DNA of 18,861 nt from Treponema sp. (GTDB lineage Bacteria; Spirochaetota; Spirochaetia; Treponematales; Rectinemataceae). Location: contig JAFIHQ010000139.1 of NCBI GenBank assembly GCA_017849315.1, forward strand, positions 1 through 18,861. Reading direction: 5' to 3'. A program made the translations under genes and the position numbers. This document shows, one piece after another, positions 1 to 7,467 of this stretch; position 1 is the first letter of the stretch, and each line of letters begins with the position of its first letter. A model generated the notes under the pieces. It made no database searches. It saw only the letters and a program-made list of their open reading frames with translations, and was not told the origin of the DNA.

Positions 1-1308
1 GACGGCCAAGGTCAAAAACTCACCAAACGGACCGTCATGCCTCTTGGGCCCAGCTCCAGCGTGCTTTCCGGCGCCTTGCTTTGTTCGCTATCCCAGCAGG
101 GCAAAGTCAACCTCGACGAGGATATTCAAACTTACATACCCTCTTCCTATATCTCCACCTCAAAACAAATCCCTACCATGGGACAAAAAGCCACCCAAGG
201 CACGGCCCCCAAGGCCACAAAACCCATTTCTATTCTGAATCTGGCCGATAGCGCGTATACTACGTACGACGCCATAAGTTTGCAAAGGCTTTTGTCCGGC
301 AAAGCGGCCAACAAAAAACCTCGTATTAATGGCTCGTTGTCTAGTGAACTGCTCATAGCGGCTATGGAGAGTTCAAGCGGCTACGGTTTTGAGGCTCTCC
401 TCCAGTCCAATATCCTGATTCCGCTCGGCATGTACCGAACTACATCGATGCCGAATTCAAACGTCGCCGTCGGCACTGGCCATCTCTTTGGTCTGTCTTT
501 CCCCTATTCGAGCCTTGCTAACCCGTCCAACCTGCACCCTGCAGTCGTACAGGACCAAGGCTCCAACCAAGTCCGCCTGCCCACCGACAACGTCTTCTCT
601 ACCACAGAGGATATGGCCAAGTTTTTGCTCTATGTCACCTCGCCGCCATCGCGAGGGATCCCCAGCTTGCCTTCCAACATAGTTCCAAGCCTTTACCAAC
701 CGCTTTCGCCAAGCGGGACCGTCGGTTTTGGGTGGCAAATCTATGAAGAGAAAGGAGACCGCATCGTCTACCAGGGAGGTGCAGCAAACGGTTTTTCGTC
801 CAGAGTCGTCATCTGGCCCGAACGAAATGCTGGTATTGTAATTATGGCTCCGCAGGGGGGCATTGTAGAATCAGGCATTCTAATGCCACTTCTGACCGAG
901 GCAGCACAGAACATCATGTTTTCTGGCTCGAGTCCCCGGCTTTTTCACGTGCATCGCGCGCTCATTCTGGTCGGGACTGCGATTCTTTTATATTGCATAA
1001 CTCTTTTTCTGCAGACATCGAACGCCGATTCTTGGGCCAAAACGATCATCGAGCATCAGGAAACCGGCGCCCGCCCACATTATTACAAGCTCGTTGCTGT
1101 CCGAACAGCGCTCGGCGGGCTCATTCGTTTTGTGCTCCTGACCGGCGCTCCCCTACTCACCGGAGTGGTTATCGGCCGCACGCTAAGCTATTTCGATTTT
1201 CTTGCCCTCGAACCTGGAAGCATGACGCTCCTCGTGCTTGCATTTTTTGCAGGGTTTTTGCGCAATGTTGCGCGGCTTGTGTGGCTCAGGCGCATGTGGC
1301 AAAAATAG
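1..1308 (+). CDS. Membrane-anchored beta-lactamase/serine-hydrolase-fold protein, 5' truncated by window, probably catalytically dead
   Basis: The reading frame is open from base 1, so the N-terminus lies outside the window. The visible 435 residues follow the class C beta-lactamase/PBP-like layout: a helix ending in QQGKVNLDEDI, an ILIPLGMYRTTSM segment, STTEDMAKFL, and GFSSRVVIWPERNAGIVIM near the C-terminal strand. Three hydrophobic, probably membrane-spanning segments follow (about bases 955-1015, 1110-1185 and 1220-1275), ending in a basic tail. The active-site motifs look lost. The SxxK position reads P-S-S-S (bases 49-60), the YxN position reads N-G-S (about 331-339), and the H/K-x-G position reads Q-G-G (772-780). 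The family assignment rests on overall pattern and spacing. The likely role is a non-enzymatic envelope protein, perhaps binding peptidoglycan or peptides; that is inference. It converges on livF, 19 bp away, with no clear terminator between them. Confidence 0.75.
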   Translation, partial: DGQGQKLTKRTVMPLGPSSSVLSGALLCSLSQQGKVNLDEDIQTYIPSSYISTSKQIPTMGQKATQGTAPKATKPISILNLADSAYTTYDAISLQRLLSGKAANKKPRINGSLSSELLIAAMESSSGYGFEALLQSNILIPLGMYRTTSMPNSNVAVGTGHLFGLSFPYSSLANPSNLHPAVVQDQGSNQVRLPTDNVFSTTEDMAKFLLYVTSPPSRGIPSLPSNIVPSLYQPLSPSGTVGFGWQIYEEKGDRIVYQGGAANGFSSRVVIWPERNAGIVIMAPQGGIVESGILMPLLTEAAQNIMFSGSSPRLFHVHRALILVGTAILLYCITLFLQTSNADSWAKTIIEHQETGARPHYYKLVAVRTALGGLIRFVLLTGAPLLTGVVIGRTLSYFDFLALEPGSMTLLVLAFFAGFLRNVARLVWLRRMWQK

Positions 1309-1327
1309 CAAGGCCTTCTGCAAGCCC

Positions 1328-2047
1328 TTACGTGTTCTGCGCTTCCCCCAGATATGCTTTCCTGACTCCGTCGTTGTTCAGTAACTCCTTGCCGGTACCC
1401 TCCAAGATGATTCGCCCCGTTTCCAGCACATACCCGTAGTCGGCAATCTCCAGCGCGGCCTTGGCGTTTTGCTCCACCAGAAGCACCGTTGTGCCATCCT
1501 TATTGATCGTCTGAATAATCTCGAAGATCATTTTGGAAATCATGGGTGCCAACCCGAGCGAAGGCTCGTCCATCATGAGCAGCTTCGGCTTGGTCATCAG
1601 GGCGCGCGCCACTGCGAGCATCTGCTGTTCTCCGCCCGAAAGAGTACCGCCTTTTTGCTTTATGCGTTCCTTCAGCCGCGGGAAAAGCTCAAACACACGC
1701 TCCATATCGGCTTGAACTTCCTGTTTGTTCTTGCGGATATAGGCGCCCAAAATGAGGTTTTCCTCCACTGTCAGATTAGGAAAGATCCTTCGTCCTTCCG
1801 GAACGAGCGCAACGCCGCGCGCCACAATGTCTTTTGTGGGAACGCCCGTCAATTTGGAGCCATCCCAAGACACCACCCCTCCGGAAGTCTTTACTAAGCC
1901 GACAATTGCCTTAAGCGTTGTGCTCTTGCCCGCCCCGTTGGCGCCGATGAGCGTCACAATCTTGCCGTCTTCTGCCTTGATATTGATTCCCTGCAGGGCG
2001 TGGATTCCCCCGTAGTGCACCGAAAGCTCATTTATTTCCAGCATCAT
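1328..2047 (-). CDS. livF: LivF, branched-chain amino acid ABC transporter ATP-binding protein
   Basis: This is one of the two cytoplasmic ATPases that drive uptake of leucine, isoleucine and valine or related amino acids. From the start at 2047 it has 239 residues, close to the usual LivF size. The Walker A motif GANGAGKST is near residues 35-43, the signature LSGGEQQ near 136-142, Walker B with DEPS near 160-163, and the ending AYLGEAQNT is LivF-like. The open frame extends upstream to 2107, but those 20 residues lie inside livG. An ATGATG at 2047/2044, just after a GGGGGTGG stretch, gives the normal N-terminus MLEINELSVHYGG. The gene overlaps the livG stop by 20 bp, which suggests translational coupling. 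It is the last gene of the livKHMGF operon. Confidence 0.95.
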   Translation of the reverse strand: MMLEINELSVHYGGIHALQGINIKAEDGKIVTLIGANGAGKSTTLKAIVGLVKTSGGVVSWDGSKLTGVPTKDIVARGVALVPEGRRIFPNLTVEENLILGAYIRKNKQEVQADMERVFELFPRLKERIKQKGGTLSGGEQQMLAVARALMTKPKLLMMDEPSLGLAPMISKMIFEIIQTINKDGTTVLLVEQNAKAALEIADYGYVLETGRIILEGTGKELLNNDGVRKAYLGEAQNT

Positions 2048-2810
2048 CCACCCCCAGATACGCCTCGATAACTTTAGGATCGCGCTGAATTGTGGCAGGA
2101 TCCCCATGCGCGATCGTTACGCCGTAATCAAGCACATACAGGTGGTCGCACACGCCCATCACTACCTGCATGTGGTGCTCGATAAGGAAGATGGTCAGGT
2201 CAAACTCATCCCTTAGGCGATGAATAAAGTTCATCAGATCCAGCGATTCCTGTGGGTTCATCCCTGCCGCGGGCTCGTCCAGCAGCAGCACCGTCGGCCG
2301 CGTCGCGAGCGCCCTGACAATTTCCAGCCTACGCTGCTGGCCATAAGGCAGACTCGTCGCCTCTTTGTGAGCGGCATCAGCGAGCCCCACCTTTTCCAAA
2401 AGCGACATCGCATAGGCTTCGGCGTCGGCTGCCCGTTTTCTGTAACCCGGCAGATGCAAGGTCGCAGAAAAGAACCCCGAAGCGATACTCAAGTTGCAAC
2501 CCACGAGGACGTTTTCCAAAACATCGAGCCCGTGGAACAGGCGAATATTCTGGAATGTCCTTGCAATTCCTTTTTGAGTTATGACATGAGGCTTAGATCC
2601 CGTAATGTCCTGGTCACGGTATAGAACCTTGCCAGAAGAAGGCTGGTACATGCCTGTTATAACGTTAAACGCGGTGGTTTTTCCTGCGCCGTTTGGGCCT
2701 ATAAGACCGACTATTTCATTCTTGCCAATAGAGATATTTAGGTCTGAAACAGCAGTAAGCCCGCCAAAGCGCATTGTCAGGTTTTGGGTAGAAAGTATCG
2801 TCTCAGGCAT
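2028..2810 (-). CDS. livG: LivG, branched-chain amino acid ABC transporter ATP-binding protein
   Basis: This is the second ATPase of the branched-chain amino acid importer and pairs with LivF. It has 260 residues. Walker A GPNGAGKT is at 38-45, the LivG-type signature LPYGQQRRLEI at 154-164, and Walker B LLLDEP at 175-180 is followed by AAGMNPQES. The switch histidine region EHHM is near 211-214. The ATG at 2810 sits 6 bp after a GGAGG box that lies inside the end of livM, and the two genes overlap by 8 bp. The order and overlaps indicate one polycistronic message. There is no sign of damage. Confidence 0.96.
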   Translation of the reverse strand: MPETILSTQNLTMRFGGLTAVSDLNISIGKNEIVGLIGPNGAGKTTAFNVITGMYQPSSGKVLYRDQDITGSKPHVITQKGIARTFQNIRLFHGLDVLENVLVGCNLSIASGFFSATLHLPGYRKRAADAEAYAMSLLEKVGLADAAHKEATSLPYGQQRRLEIVRALATRPTVLLLDEPAAGMNPQESLDLMNFIHRLRDEFDLTIFLIEHHMQVVMGVCDHLYVLDYGVTIAHGDPATIQRDPKVIEAYLGVDDAGNK

Positions 2811-3903
2811 GGCGGCCTCCCTCTTTTGGGCTACTCTTGTCTGGGCTATCCTGATCAGTTTGCCCGTTCTGAGCTTTCTTCTTTCTAAAGTTCAGAACTG
2901 CGTCCCAGGAGAACTCCTTGCCACCCATGATTCCCTTTTGTCTGAAGATGACCACCACCATCAGCAAGATGGAGAATACCACCATGCGCAAGCCCGGCGT
3001 GCCCTCGGTGTGTATAAAAAGGAAGTCCATCGGTTCGTCCAGGAAACGCAAGAATTCCATGAGTACCGTATCCAAAATGGCCGCAAGTACGGAACCTGTG
3101 ATGGAGCCTGTGCCTCCTAACACCACGATAAGCACAATGTTAAAGGTAAACGAGAATGTGAACATCTTCGGGTCTATCGTCGTTATCTGATGACCGAGCA
3201 GCGCTCCTCCGACCCCGGCCCAGAAACTCGAAACCGTAAACGCCGTCACCTTTGTCTTAAACACGTTGATGCCCATCGCCTCAGCAGCCAGGTCGTCGTC
3301 GCGCACCGCCTTCATTGCACGGCCATAGCTGGAACGCATAAGCATAACCATAAAGAGAACCATGAGACCTGCAACACCCCACACCGTGTACGTCGTAGAA
3401 AAGCGCGGCAAGCCCTTGAGCCCTTGAGCACCATTCGTCACCGTTTGGAGATTGGTGAGTACGACACGTATAATTTCCGAAAAACCGAGTGTTGCAATGG
3501 CCAGGTAATCATCCTTCAGTCTAAGAATCGGCGCGCCAATCAGGAACCCGACCAGGGCAGACGTCAGCCCCGCTATGATCAGGGCCGGAAAAAATGGAAT
3601 GGTGATATTCTTCAGGATGGGCACAATAGGTGCGAGAAAGTAGTTCATCTCCTTGGACTGCGGCGACATTGTAAGAAGTGCGCTGACATAGGCACCTACT
3701 GCCATGAATCCCGCATGCCCCAAAGAAAACAGTCCGGTAAAGCCATTGAGCAAGTTGAGCGACAGCGCCAGGATAATGTAGATCGCGCAAAGGTTAAAAA
3801 CGCGCAGTATAAAGGGGTCGAAAACATGGTCCGCCACAACGACAAAGAGCGCAATCACGCAGAGCGCTATAACCGTATAGAGCTGATTCTGTTTCAGTTT
3901 CAT
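2803..3903 (-). CDS. livM: LivM, branched-chain amino acid ABC transporter permease
   Basis: Inner-membrane permease that forms the import channel together with LivH. From the ATG at 3903 it has 366 residues with many hydrophobic segments. Family hallmarks are SLNLLNGFTGLFSLGHAGFMAVGAY near the N-terminus, LRLKDDYLAIATLGFSEIIR, the ATPase-coupling region RSSYGRAMKAVRDDDLAAEAMGI, and VVLGGTGSITGSVLAA. The open frame continues to 3963, but that part lies within livH. The chosen ATG is 1 bp after the livH TAA (TAACATG) and is preceded by AGAGAAGG, so it is the likely start. The hydrophilic, lysine-rich C-terminal tail of about 40 residues is longer than the membrane core needs and overlaps the livG ribosome site. 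Confidence 0.95.
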   Translation of the reverse strand: MKLKQNQLYTVIALCVIALFVVVADHVFDPFILRVFNLCAIYIILALSLNLLNGFTGLFSLGHAGFMAVGAYVSALLTMSPQSKEMNYFLAPIVPILKNITIPFFPALIIAGLTSALVGFLIGAPILRLKDDYLAIATLGFSEIIRVVLTNLQTVTNGAQGLKGLPRFSTTYTVWGVAGLMVLFMVMLMRSSYGRAMKAVRDDDLAAEAMGINVFKTKVTAFTVSSFWAGVGGALLGHQITTIDPKMFTFSFTFNIVLIVVLGGTGSITGSVLAAILDTVLMEFLRFLDEPMDFLFIHTEGTPGLRMVVFSILLMVVVIFRQKGIMGGKEFSWDAVLNFRKKKAQNGQTDQDSPDKSSPKEGGRHA

Positions 3904-3904
3904 G

Positions 3905-4798
3905 TTACACCTTCTCTGCCTGACGCTTACCGAGCAAACCTGTGGGTTTGGCAAGCAGCACAATGATCAGAAGAACGAAGGCAAACGCGTCTCTATAACC
4001 CGACAGCGTTGGGAAAAGCGCAACTATCATTATTTCGATTACGCCAAGCAGGAATCCGCCCAAAACTGCCCCACCAATGTTCCCAATCCCTCCAATCACC
4101 GCCGCAATAAAGCACTTGAGCCCAGGCATGACGCCCATAAGGGGATTAAGCTGCGGGTACTTGTACGACCACATAATGCCGCCAAAAGCGGCCAAAAGCG
4201 ACCCAAGCCCAAAGGTAAACGAAATGACTCTGTTGACGTCTACGCCCATGAGCCGCGCAGTCTCTATGTCGGTGGATACAGCGCGCATCGCGATGCCTGT
4301 CTTGGTTCCATTAACAATCCACATCAGCAAAATCAGCAGGGCTACCGTGATAATGGGAATAAAAAGGCTCACACTCAAAAAGGAAACCGAACCCAGTTTG
4401 AGCACCTTGCCCATCATTTCCGGCACTTCTACGCCTTTTGGCCTTCCACCAAAAATCAGCACTGCGAGGTTTTCAAGCAGGAACGATGCCCCTATGGCAC
4501 TTATCATAATCGAGATTCGAGGCGAATCCCGCAAAGGCGCATACGCAACCCGCTCCAAACCCATCCCAAGAATCGAAGTAAACACGATCGCAATGAGCAG
4601 CGAGGCCCACCAGGGGAGCAGCAGTAAGCTTGTACAATAAAAGGCGACATAGGCGCCAAGCATAAAAATGTCGCCATGCGCAAAGTTGATAAGCCTCAGA
4701 ATGCCGTAGACCATCGTATAGCCTATCGCCAACAAAGCATAAAGGCTGCCGAGCGAAAGGGCATTCACGATATGTTGCATAAATAGACTGAATGTCAT
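3905..4798 (-). CDS. livH: LivH, branched-chain amino acid ABC transporter permease
   Basis: Partner permease of LivM in the inner membrane. From the ATG at 4798 it has 297 residues, starting MTFSLFMQHIVNALSLGS and continuing into the LivH hallmark YALLAIGYTMVYGILRLINFAHGD. The conserved coupling region is TGIAMRAVSTDIETARLMGV, followed by GGIGNIGGAVLGGFLLG. The open frame reaches a TTG at 4873, giving 25 more residues (WRAGFEPQKGF...) that do not look like a LivH N-terminus. GGAAC lies 7 bp before the chosen ATG, a modest ribosome site. An ATG at 4780 is an alternative. About 157 bp separate it from livK. Confidence 0.93.
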   Translation of the reverse strand: MTFSLFMQHIVNALSLGSLYALLAIGYTMVYGILRLINFAHGDIFMLGAYVAFYCTSLLLLPWWASLLIAIVFTSILGMGLERVAYAPLRDSPRISIMISAIGASFLLENLAVLIFGGRPKGVEVPEMMGKVLKLGSVSFLSVSLFIPIITVALLILLMWIVNGTKTGIAMRAVSTDIETARLMGVDVNRVISFTFGLGSLLAAFGGIMWSYKYPQLNPLMGVMPGLKCFIAAVIGGIGNIGGAVLGGFLLGVIEIMIVALFPTLSGYRDAFAFVLLIIVLLAKPTGLLGKRQAEKV

Positions 4799-4955
4799 GA
4801 AGGTTGTTCCATTAAGAACGAGGACTGGCGAAAACCCTTTCTGGGGCTCAAAGCCAGCCCTCCATCCAAGCAAAAGAGACTGCGTCAGCCGACTTTAGGG
4901 TCGCCGCACATCTCAACACTAAGAACTAAGATCAATTATTCGTCACTTGCCCGGT
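4799..4955 (-). other. livK-livH intergenic segment
   Basis: This non-coding gap inside the operon contains short imperfect inverted repeats, such as GGGCT/AGCCC near 4845-4861, but no hairpin followed by a U-tract. I see no convincing terminator or second promoter. Such gaps after a binding-protein gene often carry mRNA-stability or processing elements that let the binding protein exceed the permeases. Here that is only a possibility. Confidence 0.4.
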
Positions 4956-6110
4956 TCACATTCCAGTGGGTTCAACCGTGGCCAAGTATGTGAACTTGCC
5001 GTCTTTAACCGTCTTTATAACGGCGCTCTTTACTGCATCGCCATCTTCGTTAAGGGTGATCATGCCGGTAGCGCCCGGGAAGTCCTTGGTTGCGGCAATG
5101 GCCTCGCGGATCTTTGTCCTGTCCAGACTCTGTGCTTTTTCAATTGCTGCCCTGGCAACAAGGTACCCATCAAAACCGAGTGCGGTGACAGCAGCCGGTT
5201 CCTTGTTGTACTCCTTGCGATAAGCGTCCAGGAACTCTTTGGATGTATCCGTAATTGGAACTTCGGTTGCAAAGAAGGTAGAGAATACTGCACCTTCCAC
5301 GGCTTCCTTGCCCACATCGAGGAACTCAGGAGTCTCCCAAGTATCGCCACCCAGGAACGGCGTCTTAATGCCAAGCTCGCGGGCCTGTTTAATGATAAGC
5401 GCGCTCTCCGTAAAGTTGCCAGGTGCGAAAATAGCATCCGGGTTGTATTTCTTGACTTCAGTGAGCTGGGCCGCAAAATCCGTATCGCCAGTGTTGTAGT
5501 TGAGCTCGGCAACTATGCAATTAGGATCTCCTGTCAGGCTCTTAAACGCATCTTCAAAGAATTTTGCAAGTCCGACTGAATAATCGTTGGATACCTCACG
5601 AATGACTACTACCTTCTTGGCCTTGAGATTGTTGAACGCATAATTGGCCATTACGGTGCCCTGGAACGGATCGATAAAGCAGACGCGGAAATAATAGTCG
5701 TTGCCTTTGGTTACCAGGGGGTTTGTGCAGGAAAGTCCGATTGCCGGCGTCTTGGCCTGCTTTACGATGGGGCCAGCGGCCATAGAAAGCGAAGATCCCC
5801 AAGAGCCGAGTACGACATGCACTTTGTCCTTGTCCACAAGCCGCTGAGCCGCGTTAGCTGCTTCTATTTTGTCCGACTTGTTGTCTGCAATGACCAGCTC
5901 AATCTTGTACTCTTTATCTCCAACTTTGACGGTTGGATACAATTTGTTCGCAAGTTTGACACCTTCCGTCTCTATGGCTCCACCTCCAGCATTTGCTCCT
6001 GTAAGTGGCTCAAAGACGCCAAATTTCACTGTCTTGTCGCCCGAAGACCCGCAGGCCGTAAAAAGTGCCACGATGATCAGGGCGATGATTCCTACTCTAA
6101 TCCTCTTCAT
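4956..6110 (-). CDS. livK: LivK/LivJ-type branched-chain amino acid binding lipoprotein
   Basis: Extracytoplasmic solute-binding protein (periplasmic-binding type 1 fold, Leu/Ile/Val family) that delivers substrate to LivHM. From the ATG at 6110 it has 384 residues. The N-terminus MKRIRVGIIALIIVALFTAC is a lipoprotein signal with acylated Cys20. After it come KFGVFEPLTG, IADNKSDKIEAANAAQRLV, VLGSWGSSLSMAAGPI (the ligand-contact region around Ser) and TALGFDGYLVARAAIEKA, all in the family order. The open frame starts at 6191, but AGGAGG at 6120-6125 selects the ATG at 6110 (9 nt away) or the in-frame ATG at 6116 (3 nt away). It is first in the operon, behind the promoter at 6170-6198, and is divergent from mglB. 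Confidence 0.95.
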   Translation of the reverse strand: MKRIRVGIIALIIVALFTACGSSGDKTVKFGVFEPLTGANAGGGAIETEGVKLANKLYPTVKVGDKEYKIELVIADNKSDKIEAANAAQRLVDKDKVHVVLGSWGSSLSMAAGPIVKQAKTPAIGLSCTNPLVTKGNDYYFRVCFIDPFQGTVMANYAFNNLKAKKVVVIREVSNDYSVGLAKFFEDAFKSLTGDPNCIVAELNYNTGDTDFAAQLTEVKKYNPDAIFAPGNFTESALIIKQARELGIKTPFLGGDTWETPEFLDVGKEAVEGAVFSTFFATEVPITDTSKEFLDAYRKEYNKEPAAVTALGFDGYLVARAAIEKAQSLDRTKIREAIAATKDFPGATGMITLNEDGDAVKSAVIKTVKDGKFTYLATVEPTGM

Positions 6111-6169
6111 ACGCATAGTCCTCCTATTTATTTCGCACCTAAGAAACCACGAGGATACATTCTTTTTCA

Positions 6170-6198
6170 ATAGTAGGATGCCATACATCACATGTCAA
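6170..6198 (-). promoter_or_regulatory. Predicted sigma70 promoter of livKHMGF
   Basis: Read on the minus strand, TTGACA (6198-6193) is followed after exactly 17 bp by TACTAT (6175-6170). The -35 is perfect and the -10 matches 4 of 6 bases. Transcription would start near 6163, giving a leader of about 50 nt to the livK ATG. The spacer contains TGTGATGTAT, which also occurs in the palindrome near mglB on the other strand. Confidence 0.75.
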
Positions 6199-6215
6199 TT
6201 TAAAAAGCATAGGAC

Positions 6216-6245
6216 TAGACAGTTATTGCAAAAAATAGATAAAAT
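6216..6245 (+). promoter_or_regulatory. Candidate sigma70 promoter of mglBAC
   Basis: TAGACA (6216-6221) and TAAAAT (6240-6245) are separated by 18 bp, and each differs from consensus by one base. Transcription would start near 6252, about 39 nt before the mglB ATG. The region is A/T-rich, so nearby hexamers cannot be excluded. Confidence 0.55.
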
Positions 6246-6251
6246 AAGCGT

Positions 6252-6269
6252 GTGTGATGTATTTCACAC
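6252..6269 (+). promoter_or_regulatory. CRP-like palindrome between mglB promoter and gene
   Basis: GTGTGATGTATTTCACAC is a perfect 6+6 inverted repeat containing TGTGA-N6-TCACA, the consensus layout of CRP-family operators. It lies at or just after the predicted transcription start and ends 21 bp before the mglB ATG. Binding there would more likely repress than activate. In RNA the same bases form a 6-bp hairpin close to the 5' end, so an RNA role is the alternative. Confidence 0.55.
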
Positions 6270-6290
6270 TAGAACAATAGGAGGAAGAAG

Positions 6291-7286
6291 ATGAAAAAGC
6301 TACTTGTCGCCGTGGCACTGGCTGCTTTGCTCTTCGTCAGCTGTGGCGGTGGAGCGGGTGGAAAACCAAAGATTGGTGTCGCAATCTACAAATTTGATGA
6401 CACCTTTATGTCCTACGTACGCAATGCTATCAGCGACAATGCCAAAGACAAGGCCGATGTCGAGATCGTCGACAGCCAGAACTCTCAACCCACTCAGAAC
6501 GAGCAGGTGGATGCTTTCCTTTCCAAGAAGGTGAAGGCTCTCGCAATCAACCCTGTGGACAGAACTGCAGCAGCTACGATTATCGAAAAGGCAAAAGCAA
6601 AGAACACTCCTGTTGTGTTCTTCAACCGCGAGCCACTTCCTGAAGATATGCAGGCTTGGAACAAGGTATATTATGTCGGCGCAAAGGCCGAACAGTCCGG
6701 CACCATGCAGGGCGAAATCGTCGTAGAGTACTGGAAGGCAAATCCGGAAGCCGACAAGAACAAAGATGGTAAGATACAGTATATTATGCTCAAGGGAGAG
6801 CCAGGACACCAGGATGCTGAACTTCGAACACAGTATTCAATTCAGGCTGTAACCGATGCCGGCATCGAAGTAGACAAGCTGGCCGAAGACACCGCCTATT
6901 GGGATCGCCCCAAGGCCTTCGACAAGATGAAAGCCTTCCTTGCTGCATATGGCGATAAGATTGAAGTTGTTTTCTGCAACAACGATGATATGGCCTTAGG
7001 CGCTATTGAAGCTCTTAAGTCTGATGGTTACTTCACTGGCAACAAGCAGATCGTGGTCGTCGGTGTCGATGCCACTGCTCCTGCGCTCCAGGCCATTGAA
7101 GAGGGTACGCTCCTCGGCACAGTCCTGAACGATGCAAAGAACCAGGGCAAAGCCACGTTCGATCTGGCCTATGCCCTTGCAAAGGGACAGGACGTTACAA
7201 AAGCCGGTTGGGAAATCACTGATGGCAAGTACGTATGGGTTCCGTATCAGAAAGTTACAAAAGACAATTACACTCAGTTTAAATAA
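6291..7286 (+). CDS. mglB: MglB, galactose/glucose-binding lipoprotein
   Basis: Solute-binding protein for galactose, glucose or methyl-galactosides. It has 331 residues. MKKLLVAVALAALLFVSC is a lipoprotein signal with acylated Cys18. By my alignment the sugar-binding residues known from Escherichia coli MglB are all present: D37 and F39 (DDTF), N112 (NREP), H173, D175 and R179 (GHQDAELR), W204, N231 (CNND), D260 and N280 (VLNDAKNQ). The EF-hand-like calcium loop DKNKDGKIQ is at 155-163, with E225 as the likely extra ligand. AGGAGG lies 6 bp before the ATG. It is first in mglBAC, and hairpins after the stop probably keep its mRNA level above that of mglA and mglC. Confidence 0.97.
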   Translation: MKKLLVAVALAALLFVSCGGGAGGKPKIGVAIYKFDDTFMSYVRNAISDNAKDKADVEIVDSQNSQPTQNEQVDAFLSKKVKALAINPVDRTAAATIIEKAKAKNTPVVFFNREPLPEDMQAWNKVYYVGAKAEQSGTMQGEIVVEYWKANPEADKNKDGKIQYIMLKGEPGHQDAELRTQYSIQAVTDAGIEVDKLAEDTAYWDRPKAFDKMKAFLAAYGDKIEVVFCNNDDMALGAIEALKSDGYFTGNKQIVVVGVDATAPALQAIEEGTLLGTVLNDAKNQGKATFDLAYALAKGQDVTKAGWEITDGKYVWVPYQKVTKDNYTQFK

Positions 7287-7315
7287 ACTCGAGCAGTAGT
7301 TTTTGAGCAGAGAAT

Positions 7316-7364
7316 CCGGTCGCCTGCAAATGGTTTTTGCCGCAGGCCGACCGGTATATTTTTT
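7316..7364 (+). terminator. Hairpin with U-tract after mglB
   Basis: CCGGTCGCCTGC (7316-7327) pairs with GCAGG-C-CGACCGG (7342-7354), 12 bp with one bulged C, and is followed by TATATTTTTT. It looks like an intrinsic terminator. As it lies inside the mgl operon it would act as a partial terminator or as a 3'-end stabiliser of mglB mRNA. Confidence 0.65.
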
Positions 7365-7387
7365 GCCCCGGGCGTAGCCTTGGGGCA
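7364..7387 (+). other. Middle hairpin in the mglB-mglA gap
   Basis: TGCCCC (7364-7369) can pair with GGGGCA (7382-7387) around a 12-base loop. It has no U-tract. It sits between two terminator-like hairpins and may only be structural. Confidence 0.4.
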
Positions 7388-7390
7388 GCG

Positions 7391-7436
7391 AAGCGGGCAT
7401 TTTAGCCACCCTGTGGTGTTTTGCCCGCTTTTTTTT
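7391..7436 (+). terminator. Strong terminator-like hairpin before mglA
   Basis: AAGCGGGCA (7391-7399) pairs perfectly with TGCCCGCTT (7422-7430). The loop holds an extra CCAC/GTGG pairing, and eight T follow (7429-7436). mglA starts only 31 bp later without an obvious new promoter, so read-through must occur or a promoter is hidden here. Confidence 0.75.
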
Positions 7437-7467
7437 GGAAAGTCTTTGTTTGAAAGGGAGGCATCTT

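Noticed and set aside
2048..2107. 20-residue N-terminal extension of LivF
   Set aside because: It lies inside livG, with no ribosome site before 2107, whereas ATGATG at 2047/2044 gives a normal LivF start.
3190..3966. 258-codon plus-strand open frame antisense to livM
   Set aside because: It is a shadow of a GC-rich coding strand with low-complexity, basic composition and no family resemblance; livM on the other strand is certain.
3902..4627. 241-codon plus-strand open frame antisense to livH
   Set aside because: Same reason: it mirrors livH, has no ribosome site and a non-protein-like composition rich in H, N, Q and R.
6117..6191. Longer LivK start at 6191
   Set aside because: The extra 25 residues overlap the promoter and lack a ribosome site; the lipoprotein signal starts at 6110 or 6116.
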